Assembly: GCF_000304475.1 (NCBI RefSeq)
Contig: NC_018941.1
Span: forward strand, 1,240,001-1,304,000
Source of the DNA: Kazachstania africana CBS 2517
Taxonomy: Eukaryota > Ascomycota > Saccharomycetes > Saccharomycetales > Saccharomycetaceae
DNA length: 64,000 nt
Reading direction: 5' to 3'
The number at the start of each line of letters is the position of its first letter. Position 1 is the stretch's first letter. This document shows, in pieces, positions 39,469 to 50,361 of this stretch. Below the pieces are notes generated by a model that searched no databases, was not told the DNA's origin, and worked only from the letters and a program-made list of their open reading frames with translations. The position numbers were made by a program, and so were the translations under genes.

Positions 39469-41088
39469 TTAGGCCTTTGCTAAAGACAGTTTAATTAGTA
39501 AAGCGATCACACCCGCAGATGCAGCCGATATAGCCACGAATTTACCTGTTTTTTTCCTATTACCATAGTTTTGTCCTTTTTTGACGCTCCCATCCTCTTG
39601 GAATGACTCCATCTCGTCAGTATCACTAGTTGCTTCGCTCTCATCTTTGACTGTTTTAGAGTCCTTTTGGTTAAATTTTGAGTTTTTATATTTCTCTACT
39701 TCCAATCTTGTCTTCATATCGTCGATTTCCATTTCTAACTTCTTCAATTGGTTGTTATATACTGTTTCCTTCTCATCCATCCTTGCTTTCAAGAGCTCTT
39801 TGTCCGTTTTGAAACGTTCAAACTTCTCTTTGGTTTCTTTAATATAAATTTCATGCTTTTCGTTGAAAGATTTTTTTAAAGTATTTTGCAGTTTGATTAA
39901 CTGTTTATCATTCATATCAACCATTAATTTATTGATATAGTCTAGATTTGTAGTATAGTTTACAAGAAAATTTTCCATTGACTTTAATTTGGCCAATTCC
40001 TGTTTTTCTAATGCAATTTCTGTTGATAGTGCTTTAATAATATTTATCAGATTGGGACTAGTACCAATTGAGTTATTTATAAATATGCCACTCAGAATTT
40101 CAGTTTCTGGACCTAATATTGAGTCCTCTAAATCTAAATTGTTGACGTCACCAAACATTGCCGCTTCGAATGCAGCTCTTTGTGCTGTTGTTGCAGTGAC
40201 TTCTACTTGAGAATTATTATTTGTAATTATTTTATTTTCAGTAAGGATGTCGTTAGTATTGGATTTTGTTTGATCTTGTTGTCCAATATCACTCTCGCCA
40301 TTGAATTCAGGCGAGATATTATTAATTAAAGGTATCACGGATATTTCTTCAACAAGAGCACTTATTTTCCTGTGCTCGAATTTACTGTCAATGTCTGTTC
40401 CTAAGTCAATAATATCACCGATCTTCAGTTCTACATCAGTTTGGCTAATTCTACTGCCATTGACAAAAGTTCCGTTGCTCGACTTCAGGTCCCTAATATA
40501 TATCTTACCTGTCAATGCATCACAACTTAGACATGCATGACTTCTCGAAAGAACCCTAGAGTCAAAATTCCCGTTGTCTGGTCTCACGAGAGCATTTGAA
40601 TCTTTCTTATTCGTTGTATTATTATTATTTCCAGAATTTGAGTTGACCACAGGTCTACCTAATTTTAAAATATCCGGCTTGAAAGGTACCACAAGGTATT
40701 TTGCTTCGAATGTGGCATTTAGAGACTTCAAAACTATGATATGTATGTATTTGCTACGAGGCTGCACTGTTACATTCGTAATAGGAGCTGAAGTGGTAGC
40801 AATTGGATTATTAGGAATTGAACGGGACAGCAATTGAGATTGCTCCACTTCCTGGGTAAATTGGTCATAGTCACTTTGTGATCTTGATCCGCTACTTCTA
40901 GAATTTGACCTTGTTCTTCCCGTTGGCCTATGCTGTTTGTTAGGAGAAGCTCTTGTTGTCGAATTACCTGAGCTGGGGAACTGCTGCTGTCTTCTCTTGT
41001 TGTCTAACTCCGACATCATACGTGCACTGAGCCCTATAACTGGTTTGACGCTGTTGCTTCCTTTCAATTGATCAGTATATTGATCCAT
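39469..41088 (-). CDS. VPS64: FHA-domain tail-anchored protein Vps64/Far9
   Basis: Vps64 is a Far-complex (STRIPAK-like) ER protein affecting TORC2, pheromone arrest and vacuolar sorting. The protein has 539 residues (S. cerevisiae 604). Residues 1-100 are Ser/Gln/Arg-rich. An FHA domain lies at about 115-250 with SRSHA (181-185) and SSNGTFVNG (203-211), the phosphothreonine-binding loops. A long coiled coil lies at about 345-485. A single C-terminal hydrophobic helix (about 515-536) is a tail anchor. FAR10 is a paralogue in S. cerevisiae; position favours VPS64. It is divergent from SPC19. Confidence 0.9.
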   Translation of the reverse strand: MDQYTDQLKGSNSVKPVIGLSARMMSELDNKRRQQQFPSSGNSTTRASPNKQHRPTGRTRSNSRSSGSRSQSDYDQFTQEVEQSQLLSRSIPNNPIATTSAPITNVTVQPRSKYIHIIVLKSLNATFEAKYLVVPFKPDILKLGRPVVNSNSGNNNNTTNKKDSNALVRPDNGNFDSRVLSRSHACLSCDALTGKIYIRDLKSSNGTFVNGSRISQTDVELKIGDIIDLGTDIDSKFEHRKISALVEEISVIPLINNISPEFNGESDIGQQDQTKSNTNDILTENKIITNNNSQVEVTATTAQRAAFEAAMFGDVNNLDLEDSILGPETEILSGIFINNSIGTSPNLINIIKALSTEIALEKQELAKLKSMENFLVNYTTNLDYINKLMVDMNDKQLIKLQNTLKKSFNEKHEIYIKETKEKFERFKTDKELLKARMDEKETVYNNQLKKLEMEIDDMKTRLEVEKYKNSKFNQKDSKTVKDESEATSDTDEMESFQEDGSVKKGQNYGNRKKTGKFVAISAASAGVIALLIKLSLAKA

Positions 41089-41216
41089 TCATCATTTGTT
41101 CTTTTTACAAGAAAGCGAGACGGTGAAATATTTAATTGATTGTAAATACGTCTATATATCCAGTAAATAAAAGATTCCAAAACAGTCTAGAGAAGACGTG
41201 CAAATAGAGTATCAAG

Positions 41217-41690
41217 ATGGCAGAGGCATTGGAATCAAGCGTTGTTAGTTTAGAAAGCACGATTTCGCTGCTTCAGGATTCGATTGAAACTTTGAAAACC
41301 GATTCCAAGGATAATAATTATTTGACAGATACAATGTTACGATGCAATCAAGTATTCGAGTTAATACCTGAATTTGACATTGAGAGAGCAAGAAACGATT
41401 TGAATGAAGAAGTAGAGCCATTGATTAGGACTTTACAGGAGAAGTTGAAGAAATCTTTAAGCAAGATGACCAGAGAGTTGGACACGTTAAAGCAAACGTT
41501 CGAACTAAACCAGCTGCGTCTTAACAATACAGCCACAAATAACGAGACAGATCTTTCCAGTGATGATATCAATGTTAGCACGGATGATGTAGTCATGGCG
41601 TCTTCGACAAATGAAGAGTTGGAGGAATTGAAAAGATTAAGATTGAAGAGGGAAGAACTGCAAGAAAGACTAAATCAATTGAATCAGTAG
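41217..41690 (+). CDS. SPC19: DASH/Dam1 complex subunit Spc19
   Basis: This is a subunit of the ring that couples kinetochores to microtubules. The protein has 157 residues (S. cerevisiae 165). The N-terminus (ALESSVVSLESTISLLQDSIETL) is the family signature. The rest is helical coiled coil with a short polar Asp/Ser/Thr stretch around 105-125 and a final Leu/Arg/Glu helix. It is divergent from VPS64. RAV2, next in S. cerevisiae, is missing. Confidence 0.94.
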   Translation: MAEALESSVVSLESTISLLQDSIETLKTDSKDNNYLTDTMLRCNQVFELIPEFDIERARNDLNEEVEPLIRTLQEKLKKSLSKMTRELDTLKQTFELNQLRLNNTATNNETDLSSDDINVSTDDVVMASSTNEELEELKRLRLKREELQERLNQLNQ

Positions 41691-42009
41691 TCAGCCACTG
41701 CAAAAAAAAAAAGGATCAATATTGATTCAGACGTGTACGATGCATATTCATAGCAAAAACTTCGTTAAAATTCAGCCCAATTCCTGGCCTGCGGTACGAA
41801 AGTATAGCCGATAATATCTGATAGTATAATGGATGCCTCGTAAAACTATCGAAATATATACGCCACCATTAGTGTATATAATGTTTTGTATTAGTAGATC
41901 ATCTGTTCTCGAGTAGAACGGGCGCTTTTCAAAATTCTAAAATATCAAAAGGATAACGCAATTGGTTGCAAGTCACTGAGAAGTTGCTAATGGTTGAAAG
42001 AAACTGAGA
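41691..42009. other. SPC19-COQ4 spacer; RAV2 absent
   Basis: This is 319 bp between tandem genes. A poly-A run lies right after SPC19 and a GTATATAATG TATA-like site near 41873. No remnant of RAV2 was seen; the gap is too short for it. Confidence 0.5.
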
Positions 42010-43023
42010 ATGATGACAAGTGCAGTATACTTTGGGAAAGGGTCACTTAGACGCATGACTGTGGTGAAAGTAGCCCCCAGGCGAAGCTTTGTTTTGGGTG
42101 CTGTCACAACAGCTACATTAGGGTCTTTTTTATTGGGAAAAGAAGCTACATTAGCCAACCGGATGAATAACGGTGAGCTCCATAACAAGAATGTTGACTA
42201 CGACGCAAAATTGAAGGAAAATGTGCATAGGAGGCTACAGGCACTGAAAAATACAAGACCAATGGAACCAAATTATGAAGGGCATGTTCCCTTATACAAG
42301 AGTGAAAAGCTGTTACTATTTCTTGTATCTGGTTTGAGATCATTCCTGCATCCAGAAAATGGTTACAATATCGTACAATTGGGAGAAGCCACGGCATTCC
42401 CAATATTCTTAGAGAGTTTGAAGAAAACAATGCTATCTGATGCTACTGGTAGAAGAATTCTTCGAGATAAACCTCATGTACATTCGGAGACGCTACATAT
42501 GGGGAAATTGTCTCAGTACCCTCAAAACACGTTTGGATATAAGTTCTATGAATGGTGCAAAAATGAAAACGTTACTCCGGACACAAGAGCCCCAGTAACT
42601 TATATAGATGATCCTTTGCACGCTTATGTGTTCAAGAGGTACAGACAATGTCACGACTTTTACCACGCTTTAAACAATCTGCCAATAATCATAGAAGGTG
42701 AGATCACAGTGAAGGCCCTGGAGGCAGCAAATCTGGGGGTGCCAATGGCTGCATTAGGTGCGATATTCGCCCCATTGAGGTTGAAACCAATTCAAAAACA
42801 AAGATTGTACGATATCTATTTGCCTTGGGCTGTAAAGACGGGTTTAACATGTAAACCACTGATCAATGTGTATTGGGAGGAGCTTCTGGATAAAGATATT
42901 GACGAATTGAGAAACGACCTAGGGATCACTTTACCACCAGACCTAAGAAAAATTAGAAAACAGCGCAAAGAGACGTTGAACCATCTGAAAATCAAGTATA
43001 ATAAACAAAGAATGGGAAGCTAG
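42010..43023 (+). CDS. COQ4: Ubiquinone biosynthesis protein Coq4
   Basis: Coq4 is a matrix-side scaffold of the CoQ synthome; recent work on the human protein points to an oxidative decarboxylase role. The protein has 337 residues (S. cerevisiae 335). The N-terminus is a basic presequence (about 1-45). The zinc-ligand motif HDxxHx11E is intact: His215, Asp216, His219, Glu231. The C-terminal part is strongly basic. Two Met codons start the frame; either may be used. It is tandem between SPC19 and MSC2. Confidence 0.97.
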   Translation: MMTSAVYFGKGSLRRMTVVKVAPRRSFVLGAVTTATLGSFLLGKEATLANRMNNGELHNKNVDYDAKLKENVHRRLQALKNTRPMEPNYEGHVPLYKSEKLLLFLVSGLRSFLHPENGYNIVQLGEATAFPIFLESLKKTMLSDATGRRILRDKPHVHSETLHMGKLSQYPQNTFGYKFYEWCKNENVTPDTRAPVTYIDDPLHAYVFKRYRQCHDFYHALNNLPIIIEGEITVKALEAANLGVPMAALGAIFAPLRLKPIQKQRLYDIYLPWAVKTGLTCKPLINVYWEELLDKDIDELRNDLGITLPPDLRKIRKQRKETLNHLKIKYNKQRMGS

Positions 43024-43414
43024 ATGGAGAACGTAGTATTCAGCAAGAAGTAACTGAGATTGTGTGAAGAAAGGACGACCAGTATTTTTTTCGATGGCGA
43101 GACATATATTAGCGCATTGATCGTGAATTGCAATGTAAGTAAAGAAAATATTCGAACAAAGTCAGGTATATAGCCCAAGAATCAATTTATATGTGAGTGC
43201 ACTCTCAGCTGAGAACACCTGAAAGGTCAGATCGGTGTCTTAATCTGTCTGTTCTAGGGTGTCGTTGCAAGCGACGTTGTTAGTTACGGAAAATGTTAGA
43301 GGCTTCTATTTTTAATGACGAAAATATATAAACGTCTATGTATTTCTACAGTGATGCGAATGTAGAGAAGCATATAAAGTCTTTGAAGTTGCCAATTAAA
43401 AGGACCGTTCTATC
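43024..43414. other. COQ4-MSC2 spacer
   Basis: This is 391 bp between tandem genes. AATATATAAACG near 43322 is a plausible TATA box about 90 bp before MSC2. No zinc-responsive element (ACCTTNAAGGT) was found. Nothing else is seen. Confidence 0.5.
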
Positions 43415-45550
43415 ATGCTGCTGCAGGGTTTTTTCGCTAGAATTCCCTTGTTTTTGTCATTTCCAACAATAATTTTGTCGAGCCATTTGATAATACCAAC
43501 GCCTCAGGATATTTTTTTTGAGAAGGGTATAAATTTTATTCAATTGGAAGCATTTGTTCGTTTGATACTCATACCACTTTTCGTTAGTACTTCTTTTACG
43601 GCAGTCGGCTGCCTTTTCAGCGTTATAGACGAAACCATTAATGATACATTATCTGTGTTGTTTTTTTCATTCATTTTATCTCAGTTAAATTATTTGTTAA
43701 ACCCAATTCAGTCGACATGTCTGTCATTATTAACATTAAAATTGGTACTCGCCAATCCTGTCACTACAAATAATTCAAGTGTGAGGAGAAATGTCCTCAT
43801 GTTCTGCAAGTCTTACGGAGCTCTTCTTTTCCTGGGTTTAATGATTAATATTGGCAGCGATTTCTCAACTTGGCTTACACATATTCCCTTTTACATCATT
43901 TCTTTCTTTGCTTTGAGGTACATACATCCAATTCTCAAATTGTTCAACTCAAGAAAGAGGGGTAATGCTACACAAACTGACAACATTGATACGAAGAAGA
44001 AATCGAATGTTGAAGGAAAGTTTCAAGTTTTACTACTAGTAGGGCCAGTTGTCTCTTTTTTCCTTTTATACCTCGTTTCAAGATTTTATCAAATCTATCA
44101 GTTACAATACTTAATGGTTTTTGTCTTTTTGGGATGTGTGACAATATTTTTTTTATCATTTCAAGATGTATCCCATATCTATCTCGAACAAAATAAGAAC
44201 GAGCAAGACCTTTCGTATTCTATTTATTTTCCCAATTATACTATTTTTACAGTGGGAATCGTAACCATTGCCTTGCAATATCTTTCGTTTAATTCAATTG
44301 CCTCAGACGTTAAAACAGCTTTTTTGACATTGATATTTGTTATCTTGTCAGAATACACTTCAAGGTTTTCCGAATTCGAGTTGAATAAATCAAAGTCACA
44401 ACTGCACGCACATGAACATTCACATTCACATTCAGCTATAATTGACCATAGTAATGATGGTATATTCAAACAAATGGTAACAAATAAAGATACGAGGTCA
44501 ATTTTTTCTTTTCTTCTATTGAACACAGCTTTCATGTTTGTTCAATTATTATATTCATTTAGATCAAAGTCATTGGGTTTGTTATCTGATTCATTACATA
44601 TGGCTCTAGATTGTACCTCATTATTTTTGGGTCTCGCTGCTGACATTCTTTCTAAGAGGCCATCATACGATAAGTTTCCTTTTGGTCTCAATTATTTGGA
44701 AACTTTAGCCGGTTTCACAAACGGTGTCGTCCTATTAGGTATTGTCTGTGGTATTTTCGTAGAAGCTATTGGAAGAATTTTCAATCCCGTTCATATTGAA
44801 GGTACTAATGAACTGTTAGTTGTCGCAATATTAGGGCTATTGGTCAACCTCGTTGGTTTATTTGCGTTTGACCATTCTGATGATTCAAGCTCTTTACCTG
44901 TCAATACTCAAAATGATAACATGAGGGGTATCTTTCTACATATCTTAGCTGATACTTTGGGTTCGGTTGGGGTTATCTTCTCAACAATCTTGATAAAATT
45001 TACTCATTGGCACATATGTGATCCACTGGCCTCTATTTTTATCGCCTTATTGATTTTATTGAGTTCGATACCGCTTATAAAATCTACAGCATCAAGTATT
45101 TTACTAAGATTAGACGATAAGAAACATAATCTGGTCAAAAATGCGTTGAATCAAATCTCTAAAACGCCCGGTATAACTGGCTATACGACGCCGAGATTTT
45201 GGCCAATAGACCCTAATCCTTCAAGTCACTCACATAGTCACGCACATACGCACTCTCATGCTCACTCACATACCCATGAAGAAAAAGGAGAGGAAGAGGG
45301 AGAATGTCACAGTGATCATCATGATGATCATGATACAAATAAAAAAACTACAGTACTAATGGGTTATATCCACATACAGTACCATGAGGGAGAAAATTCT
45401 ACTATCATAAAGAAGAGAGTAGAAAAAATTTTCCAAAACTTTAATATTCAGGCATGGATCCAAGTGGAATCACAAAACTCACAATGTTGGTGCAGGGCAA
45501 CCTCTATGAGCAATCAAGTCGTCATACAATCTGTGACTAAAAATACGTAA
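43415..45550 (+). CDS. MSC2: ER cation-diffusion zinc transporter Msc2
   Basis: Msc2 forms a heteromer with Zrg17 to move zinc into the ER. The protein has 711 residues (S. cerevisiae 724). The N-terminal half has about six to eight extra hydrophobic helices. The CDF domain occupies the C-terminal half, with ligand pairs His395/Asp399 (HMALD) and His509/Asp513 (HILAD) in transmembrane helices. One His-rich loop precedes the CDF domain (HAHEHSHSHS) and a much longer His/Ser/Thr-rich and acidic loop follows it (nt 45226-45340). The C-terminal cytosolic ferredoxin-like domain ends with CWCR. All metal-site residues are present. Confidence 0.96.
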   Translation: MLLQGFFARIPLFLSFPTIILSSHLIIPTPQDIFFEKGINFIQLEAFVRLILIPLFVSTSFTAVGCLFSVIDETINDTLSVLFFSFILSQLNYLLNPIQSTCLSLLTLKLVLANPVTTNNSSVRRNVLMFCKSYGALLFLGLMINIGSDFSTWLTHIPFYIISFFALRYIHPILKLFNSRKRGNATQTDNIDTKKKSNVEGKFQVLLLVGPVVSFFLLYLVSRFYQIYQLQYLMVFVFLGCVTIFFLSFQDVSHIYLEQNKNEQDLSYSIYFPNYTIFTVGIVTIALQYLSFNSIASDVKTAFLTLIFVILSEYTSRFSEFELNKSKSQLHAHEHSHSHSAIIDHSNDGIFKQMVTNKDTRSIFSFLLLNTAFMFVQLLYSFRSKSLGLLSDSLHMALDCTSLFLGLAADILSKRPSYDKFPFGLNYLETLAGFTNGVVLLGIVCGIFVEAIGRIFNPVHIEGTNELLVVAILGLLVNLVGLFAFDHSDDSSSLPVNTQNDNMRGIFLHILADTLGSVGVIFSTILIKFTHWHICDPLASIFIALLILLSSIPLIKSTASSILLRLDDKKHNLVKNALNQISKTPGITGYTTPRFWPIDPNPSSHSHSHAHTHSHAHSHTHEEKGEEEGECHSDHHDDHDTNKKTTVLMGYIHIQYHEGENSTIIKKRVEKIFQNFNIQAWIQVESQNSQCWCRATSMSNQVVIQSVTKNT

Positions 45551-45975
45551 ATTTAGATAGATCACATAGATATATTTATATATATTTAATTAATTAATTA
45601 TAGGACATCTCACCATATAAACATACCCGGTTTTTGTTTTGTCACGAGGTTGAAAAATTTGTGCATCTTGCATATGTAAAAACCAGCGCAGAGAAGGCAC
45701 AATGCATCGGCAACTTTTAGTAGACCATCTAACGGTATTCAGTACAAATTGACAGATCAAACAGTCATTAGTTTGAGAGCAGAAGGTTGTTCTAGTGATT
45801 ATATTGTATGGTTTTCATTCGATTGTTCAAACTGTATTATTGTGCTAGAAAGATCCTGTTGACGGTATAAGTAATCCTTCTATTAATAAAAATTTGGCTT
45901 TTTTCAATCCTCTGAGCCACGTCTTCACCGATTAGTTCCCCTTCCACATCTAAAGTATATATTTGCTAATACCAG
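45551..45975. other. MSC2-EBS1 spacer
   Basis: This is 425 bp between tandem genes. A TATATATTTAATTAATTAATTA stretch directly after MSC2 fits 3' end signals. No recognised gene or factor site. Confidence 0.5.
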
Positions 45976-48621
45976 ATGGACCCTGGCCTTAGCAATGTTC
46001 CAACTACAGCCACCGCTCTTTCAGACAAGTCAAATTTGATCAAAGATATCATAGCGGCTTCTCAAAATCAGCTGAATGTTATTTTCAAGTCTAATCAATT
46101 GCAGGAAGATTATGGTTTATTGAACGGCTTTATATCCTTTGTTCACTCGAAACTAAACAGGATCATTAACGAATTAATTAGTCACCTAAAGTCTCTCCAA
46201 ACAAGCTCCGAAAGTTTAAAGCAGTATTATGATCAAATACTACTAATTCTAGACTTGACCTGGGAACAACTCTGGTATCCCACCTTCAAATGGTTCCAAG
46301 CTTGGAGACGAGTTTTGCTGACAAACAAAAAAGGTGAGCAATTAAATTATGCTGGCCTCAGAAAGATGAATTCAAAATTGAATAAATATTCAAAATCAGT
46401 ATTTGAATTCTATTTTAATATCATGGATACCATAGTGATTAACTTTGAATACATGCTTTTTATTCCCAGTGAAATTAAAGAAAAGTTGGGCCTCCGCATT
46501 TTGGCTGAAAGCGACGATGATATCGATATTACTGTTAACAATGAAAAGCATGCACTATTAATGGTTTTATTCCACCGATGCGTGCTATATTTGGGTTCAA
46601 CAACTCGCTACAAGGTAACATTTGAAAAATTTTATAACAATTATTCAGCAAAAGATTATAAGAAGGCACTGGAGTTCTATCATACTGCAATCTTACTTTT
46701 GCCACATATAGGAGAACCATTTTTCCAAGAAAGTCTAATCTCACTACAATGTAAAGATTTCCCAGATATGGTATATAATTTGGTTAGAGCGTCGTTGACT
46801 ACTGTCCGAAGTGGTTCTGCCATACAGCATTTTAATGCTATAATGTTCGAGGAGAAGAGTCCATTACGGCAAAAGTTCAACAAAGAGTTGAATGAGATCC
46901 ATATGGCTAGTCTCAGAAACACGAGGATTGTGAATAGAGAAATTATTGGATCCTATTTTTTCACTTTACTTGCATCAAAGGTGGCGCCAGATGCATGGAT
47001 TGATAAAAAAATCAATAAGATTCACAGTATTGATATCAGTCATTTAGAAAATGTCTTATTTGAAACCATCTCGACAAGGTACATCAGGAATATTGATGTC
47101 ATCTTCAAAAATCTTATTATCTCGATTGGAACTTTTCAATTATTGCATTACAAAATAGACAAAAAGTCAAAGTTATTTGAAGCTCCAATTACTGCATTGA
47201 CTACTCAACAAATTGATTATTTAAAGTTTGCTTTCAAGTACATTTCTATAGTCATAGAAAATGTCATTTTGGAATCATGGAGCCAGCATCTGGAATCTTG
47301 GGAATATCTAGGTATAGTTCGTGTCCTACTGTGCTGGATCCAATCGCATAACTGTGTGAGACAGTTCGCTCAACAAAATAGTCAATTCTGTAAGAATTTT
47401 GCTAAATTGTTGAATGATTTCTTGAGAAACAAGAAGATGATTGAACAAGATTTCTCTTTTGGCGAGTTACCCACCAGAAAGTATTATTTTGATGAAGACA
47501 ATGATGTCAAAAATTTTATTTGTATTCATGGTATGCTGGATGATTTCAATGATCAATGTCTTACAGAAGCACTGGATGATCCAAAAAGAAAAATAACCGG
47601 ATCTTTAGCAAAAGACAAAAAGATGGATAATGTAGCTGAAAGCAAACTAAGATTGAAAGCTATTTTAGTGAAAGGTAAGAAATTCATGGACGGCAATGAA
47701 TGTGGTATTTCATGGGATCGTAATAAAACAGTGTTTGTTCTTGGTACTGTAAAATCCATTAAACTAGCTGGCAAAAGTGTATCTTGGAAAAATGATTCTA
47801 GGAGTCAAAAGTCTGTCAAAAAGGGAAAGAATGATAATGTTACAATTTCAATGGCGGACTTAGAAGCTCAATTACAAAGCAAAAGAGAGCATACCCAATC
47901 GATGCGTCGTAATTATAGTGGATCGACTATCCCGATGGCACCAGAAACATTCAAAGTCAAGCCAAGTAAAAATTTACTACCGGAGCTCAAGGAAACTTCA
48001 ACATCCACTGTAGTGAATAATAAAAATAAAAAAGAACATATCTTCAATGAGAATGGTACTAGTGGAAAACTAAATAGTTACATGACTACATTGACACCAA
48101 CAAGCTCAGTAACAGATATGGAATCGATAGAGAACTCATTGCAATCGCTGAGCATTAAACAGAACGAAGAGATGAAGCAAACTGAGCGTTCGAAATATTT
48201 ACATAATGTTTTCCAGTCAGGAGTCCAACAGCAACAGGGTACATATGCCAATCATCCAATGTTTCCTTCTATACCTATCTCACCTCCCCCATATTTTTCG
48301 ATGCCACCATCGGTGCAAACTCATAGTGGATTCAATGCTATGGATGTTCCTGCCGCAAATACATGCCAAACTGGTTCTGAAGGCTTCATTACAACCTATC
48401 CATACAATTTGATGGATACGTCAAATCTTACAATTTCACAACAGAATGATGTGCATCCACAGCTTTTTCCATCCCCAGAGCAACAAGCACAACATCAAAA
48501 AGAAATGAATAAATCTGGGTTTTGGGTAGGATCTCAGAACCAAATACAGAGGCAAATGTATCCATACTTGCAAAATTCATCAGCATATTTCAACGAATAT
48601 TCTCAACCCAATATGTATTAG
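45976..48621 (+). CDS. EBS1: Est1/Smg7-like protein Ebs1
   Basis: Ebs1 is the Smg7-like relative of telomerase subunit Est1; it affects nonsense-mediated decay and translation inhibition. The protein has 881 residues (S. cerevisiae 884). Residues 60 to about 330 resemble the 14-3-3-like and Est1 DNA/RNA-binding fold (LTWEQLWYPTFKWFQAWR, then a DYKKALEFYHTAILLLPHIGEPF TPR-like repeat). The middle is helical. The final 220 residues are Gln/Pro/Ser-rich and disordered. It is convergent with UME6. Confidence 0.94.
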   Translation: MDPGLSNVPTTATALSDKSNLIKDIIAASQNQLNVIFKSNQLQEDYGLLNGFISFVHSKLNRIINELISHLKSLQTSSESLKQYYDQILLILDLTWEQLWYPTFKWFQAWRRVLLTNKKGEQLNYAGLRKMNSKLNKYSKSVFEFYFNIMDTIVINFEYMLFIPSEIKEKLGLRILAESDDDIDITVNNEKHALLMVLFHRCVLYLGSTTRYKVTFEKFYNNYSAKDYKKALEFYHTAILLLPHIGEPFFQESLISLQCKDFPDMVYNLVRASLTTVRSGSAIQHFNAIMFEEKSPLRQKFNKELNEIHMASLRNTRIVNREIIGSYFFTLLASKVAPDAWIDKKINKIHSIDISHLENVLFETISTRYIRNIDVIFKNLIISIGTFQLLHYKIDKKSKLFEAPITALTTQQIDYLKFAFKYISIVIENVILESWSQHLESWEYLGIVRVLLCWIQSHNCVRQFAQQNSQFCKNFAKLLNDFLRNKKMIEQDFSFGELPTRKYYFDEDNDVKNFICIHGMLDDFNDQCLTEALDDPKRKITGSLAKDKKMDNVAESKLRLKAILVKGKKFMDGNECGISWDRNKTVFVLGTVKSIKLAGKSVSWKNDSRSQKSVKKGKNDNVTISMADLEAQLQSKREHTQSMRRNYSGSTIPMAPETFKVKPSKNLLPELKETSTSTVVNNKNKKEHIFNENGTSGKLNSYMTTLTPTSSVTDMESIENSLQSLSIKQNEEMKQTERSKYLHNVFQSGVQQQQGTYANHPMFPSIPISPPPYFSMPPSVQTHSGFNAMDVPAANTCQTGSEGFITTYPYNLMDTSNLTISQQNDVHPQLFPSPEQQAQHQKEMNKSGFWVGSQNQIQRQMYPYLQNSSAYFNEYSQPNMY

Positions 48622-48723
48622 TGCAATAAAAAAAGAGAGAATCTCTAAATAAGATGCGCATATACGAATTAAGTTTTTTTCTATAGAGTAAATATGAAAA
48701 GTGTACATAGTTTTCAATTATAG

Positions 48724-50091
48724 TCAAGTTTTTTTCTTTTTCATTGCATTTCTCTTTGCCTCCTTCGTTAATTTTTTGATTTCATCAAGTTTTAATTTTT
48801 TCTTTTCTGGGTCAATTATAAAATCTGGTTTTAATTCATTATAGTAACAATTTAAATTTAATCTGTCACAATTAAAACAATTTGGTTTTTCTTCGGTACA
48901 TTTTTTTTTCCGTAATCTACAAATCCAGCAACCACTTCTCGATCTTTTGCTTTCTCTCCTCTCATCATCTAATTTCGTTTTATTATTTTTTGGAATTGGT
49001 TTACTGATGCGTTTTCCATTCTTATTCCAAGTGACTTCTTTAAATTTACTTGTTATCTGCATATCATTATCATCATTTGTTATTTCTTCCTCATCATTAT
49101 CATTATCTTGTTCTACCTCTTCTTCTTCCTCTTCTTCTTCTTGCATTGCTCTGTAATTTTCCTCCTCCTTTGCCAATCGGTCCTTTTCTTCTCTTTTAAT
49201 ATTTAATTTAATAATAGAACGAGAAGTTGGACGAGAGGCAGAAGAACTGAAACGATATGGAGATGATCTCAAAGAAGATAGGACTTGAGCAGCTGACCCC
49301 ATATCATTGTCATTTGGATCATTTAAGAGCCTCGTCTTTAGATCGTCTAATTTTGAATTAATTAATTTCGGTTTATGTTGTTGCTGTTTCAAAGCAGATG
49401 AAGATGATGTTGTTGAAGAAGATGAGGAGGGAGAGAGGGCGAATTTTGGTGGTTTCGGCGATGCGGTACTCGATGATGACAATCTTATATCTGAGGTGAT
49501 AGTTCTTGAATGTGTCGTTGGGGTTGAAGTTCCTCTAATTGTTGTTGTATTTGCATCAATTAAGGAATATATATTATCATCTGTATTTGTAAATTTTGTG
49601 AAATTTTTTGAGTCATTAGTAGTGGCTGTTGTAGTTTTGTTATCATCAAAAAAATTGTTGGTGTTGTTGTTGCTTGTGATAACAGCACTATTATTTTGGT
49701 GGTTGCCGTCATTACTATTATTGTTATTGTCTTTAATGATACTACTACTGATATGTAGTTCATTTGGATTGAGGCTCAACTCAGTAAATTTATCATCATT
49801 ATGATTTTTCATAAAGTTAGAATGTCTTTTATTTTGTTCATTTATTGTTGTCGCGATTATAGGAGGAGGACTTTGAACAGGGGTATTATTTGGTGCTGTA
49901 ATTTTTGGTTTACTGTTCAGTAGAGTATCTTCATTGATAATATCATTTTTTTCGTGTTTGATCATATCACCGCTATCATCAGAAACTTTACTTGGATTTG
50001 GGGACGGCGGATTAGAAGTCATAAGAGACTTTTCTGTAGTATGATATGTGTTGTCAGCAGCAATGGTTAGATTCTTTGAGCTCATAGTCAA
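48724..50091 (-). CDS. UME6: Zn2Cys6 meiotic regulator Ume6 (short form)
   Basis: Ume6 binds URS1 and recruits Sin3-Rpd3 and Isw2 to repress early meiotic genes. The six-cysteine cluster is C-terminal, at residues 388-415 in the spacing C-x2-C-x6-C-x6-C-x2-C-x6-C. It is preceded by SKRSRSG and followed by the basic tail ending KRNAMKKKKT, which is the Ume6 arrangement. The protein is only 455 residues against 836 in S. cerevisiae. The N-terminal part is Asn/Ser/Thr-rich with a Glu/Asp run (about 315-345). No clear Sin3-binding helix was recognised. Two URS1-like sites lie in its upstream region. Confidence 0.9.
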   Translation of the reverse strand: MTMSSKNLTIAADNTYHTTEKSLMTSNPPSPNPSKVSDDSGDMIKHEKNDIINEDTLLNSKPKITAPNNTPVQSPPPIIATTINEQNKRHSNFMKNHNDDKFTELSLNPNELHISSSIIKDNNNNSNDGNHQNNSAVITSNNNTNNFFDDNKTTTATTNDSKNFTKFTNTDDNIYSLIDANTTTIRGTSTPTTHSRTITSDIRLSSSSTASPKPPKFALSPSSSSSTTSSSSALKQQQHKPKLINSKLDDLKTRLLNDPNDNDMGSAAQVLSSLRSSPYRFSSSASRPTSRSIIKLNIKREEKDRLAKEEENYRAMQEEEEEEEEVEQDNDNDEEEITNDDNDMQITSKFKEVTWNKNGKRISKPIPKNNKTKLDDERRESKRSRSGCWICRLRKKKCTEEKPNCFNCDRLNLNCYYNELKPDFIIDPEKKKLKLDEIKKLTKEAKRNAMKKKKT

Positions 50092-50361
50092 CTATATTTT
50101 ATCTGTTCTTTTTTTTCACCAGGGAGAAATTGAAATTGTATTACAGGATGGAAACGTTGCAGTTAGAGAGATACCACTGATAAAGGGGATGGGGATCAAA
50201 ACAGTATATGCGTGTATTAATGCTAACCGTAAGGGCGGTAGTTGAAGACCGGCTTGTTTGATATTTGAAACTATCATTTATTTTAAAAGTTGTTGTTTAA
50301 CAAAAATATTCGTCAACTCATTTTTATTTTAATAAAGCTAAGCGCCCAAGAGGATGGATGT

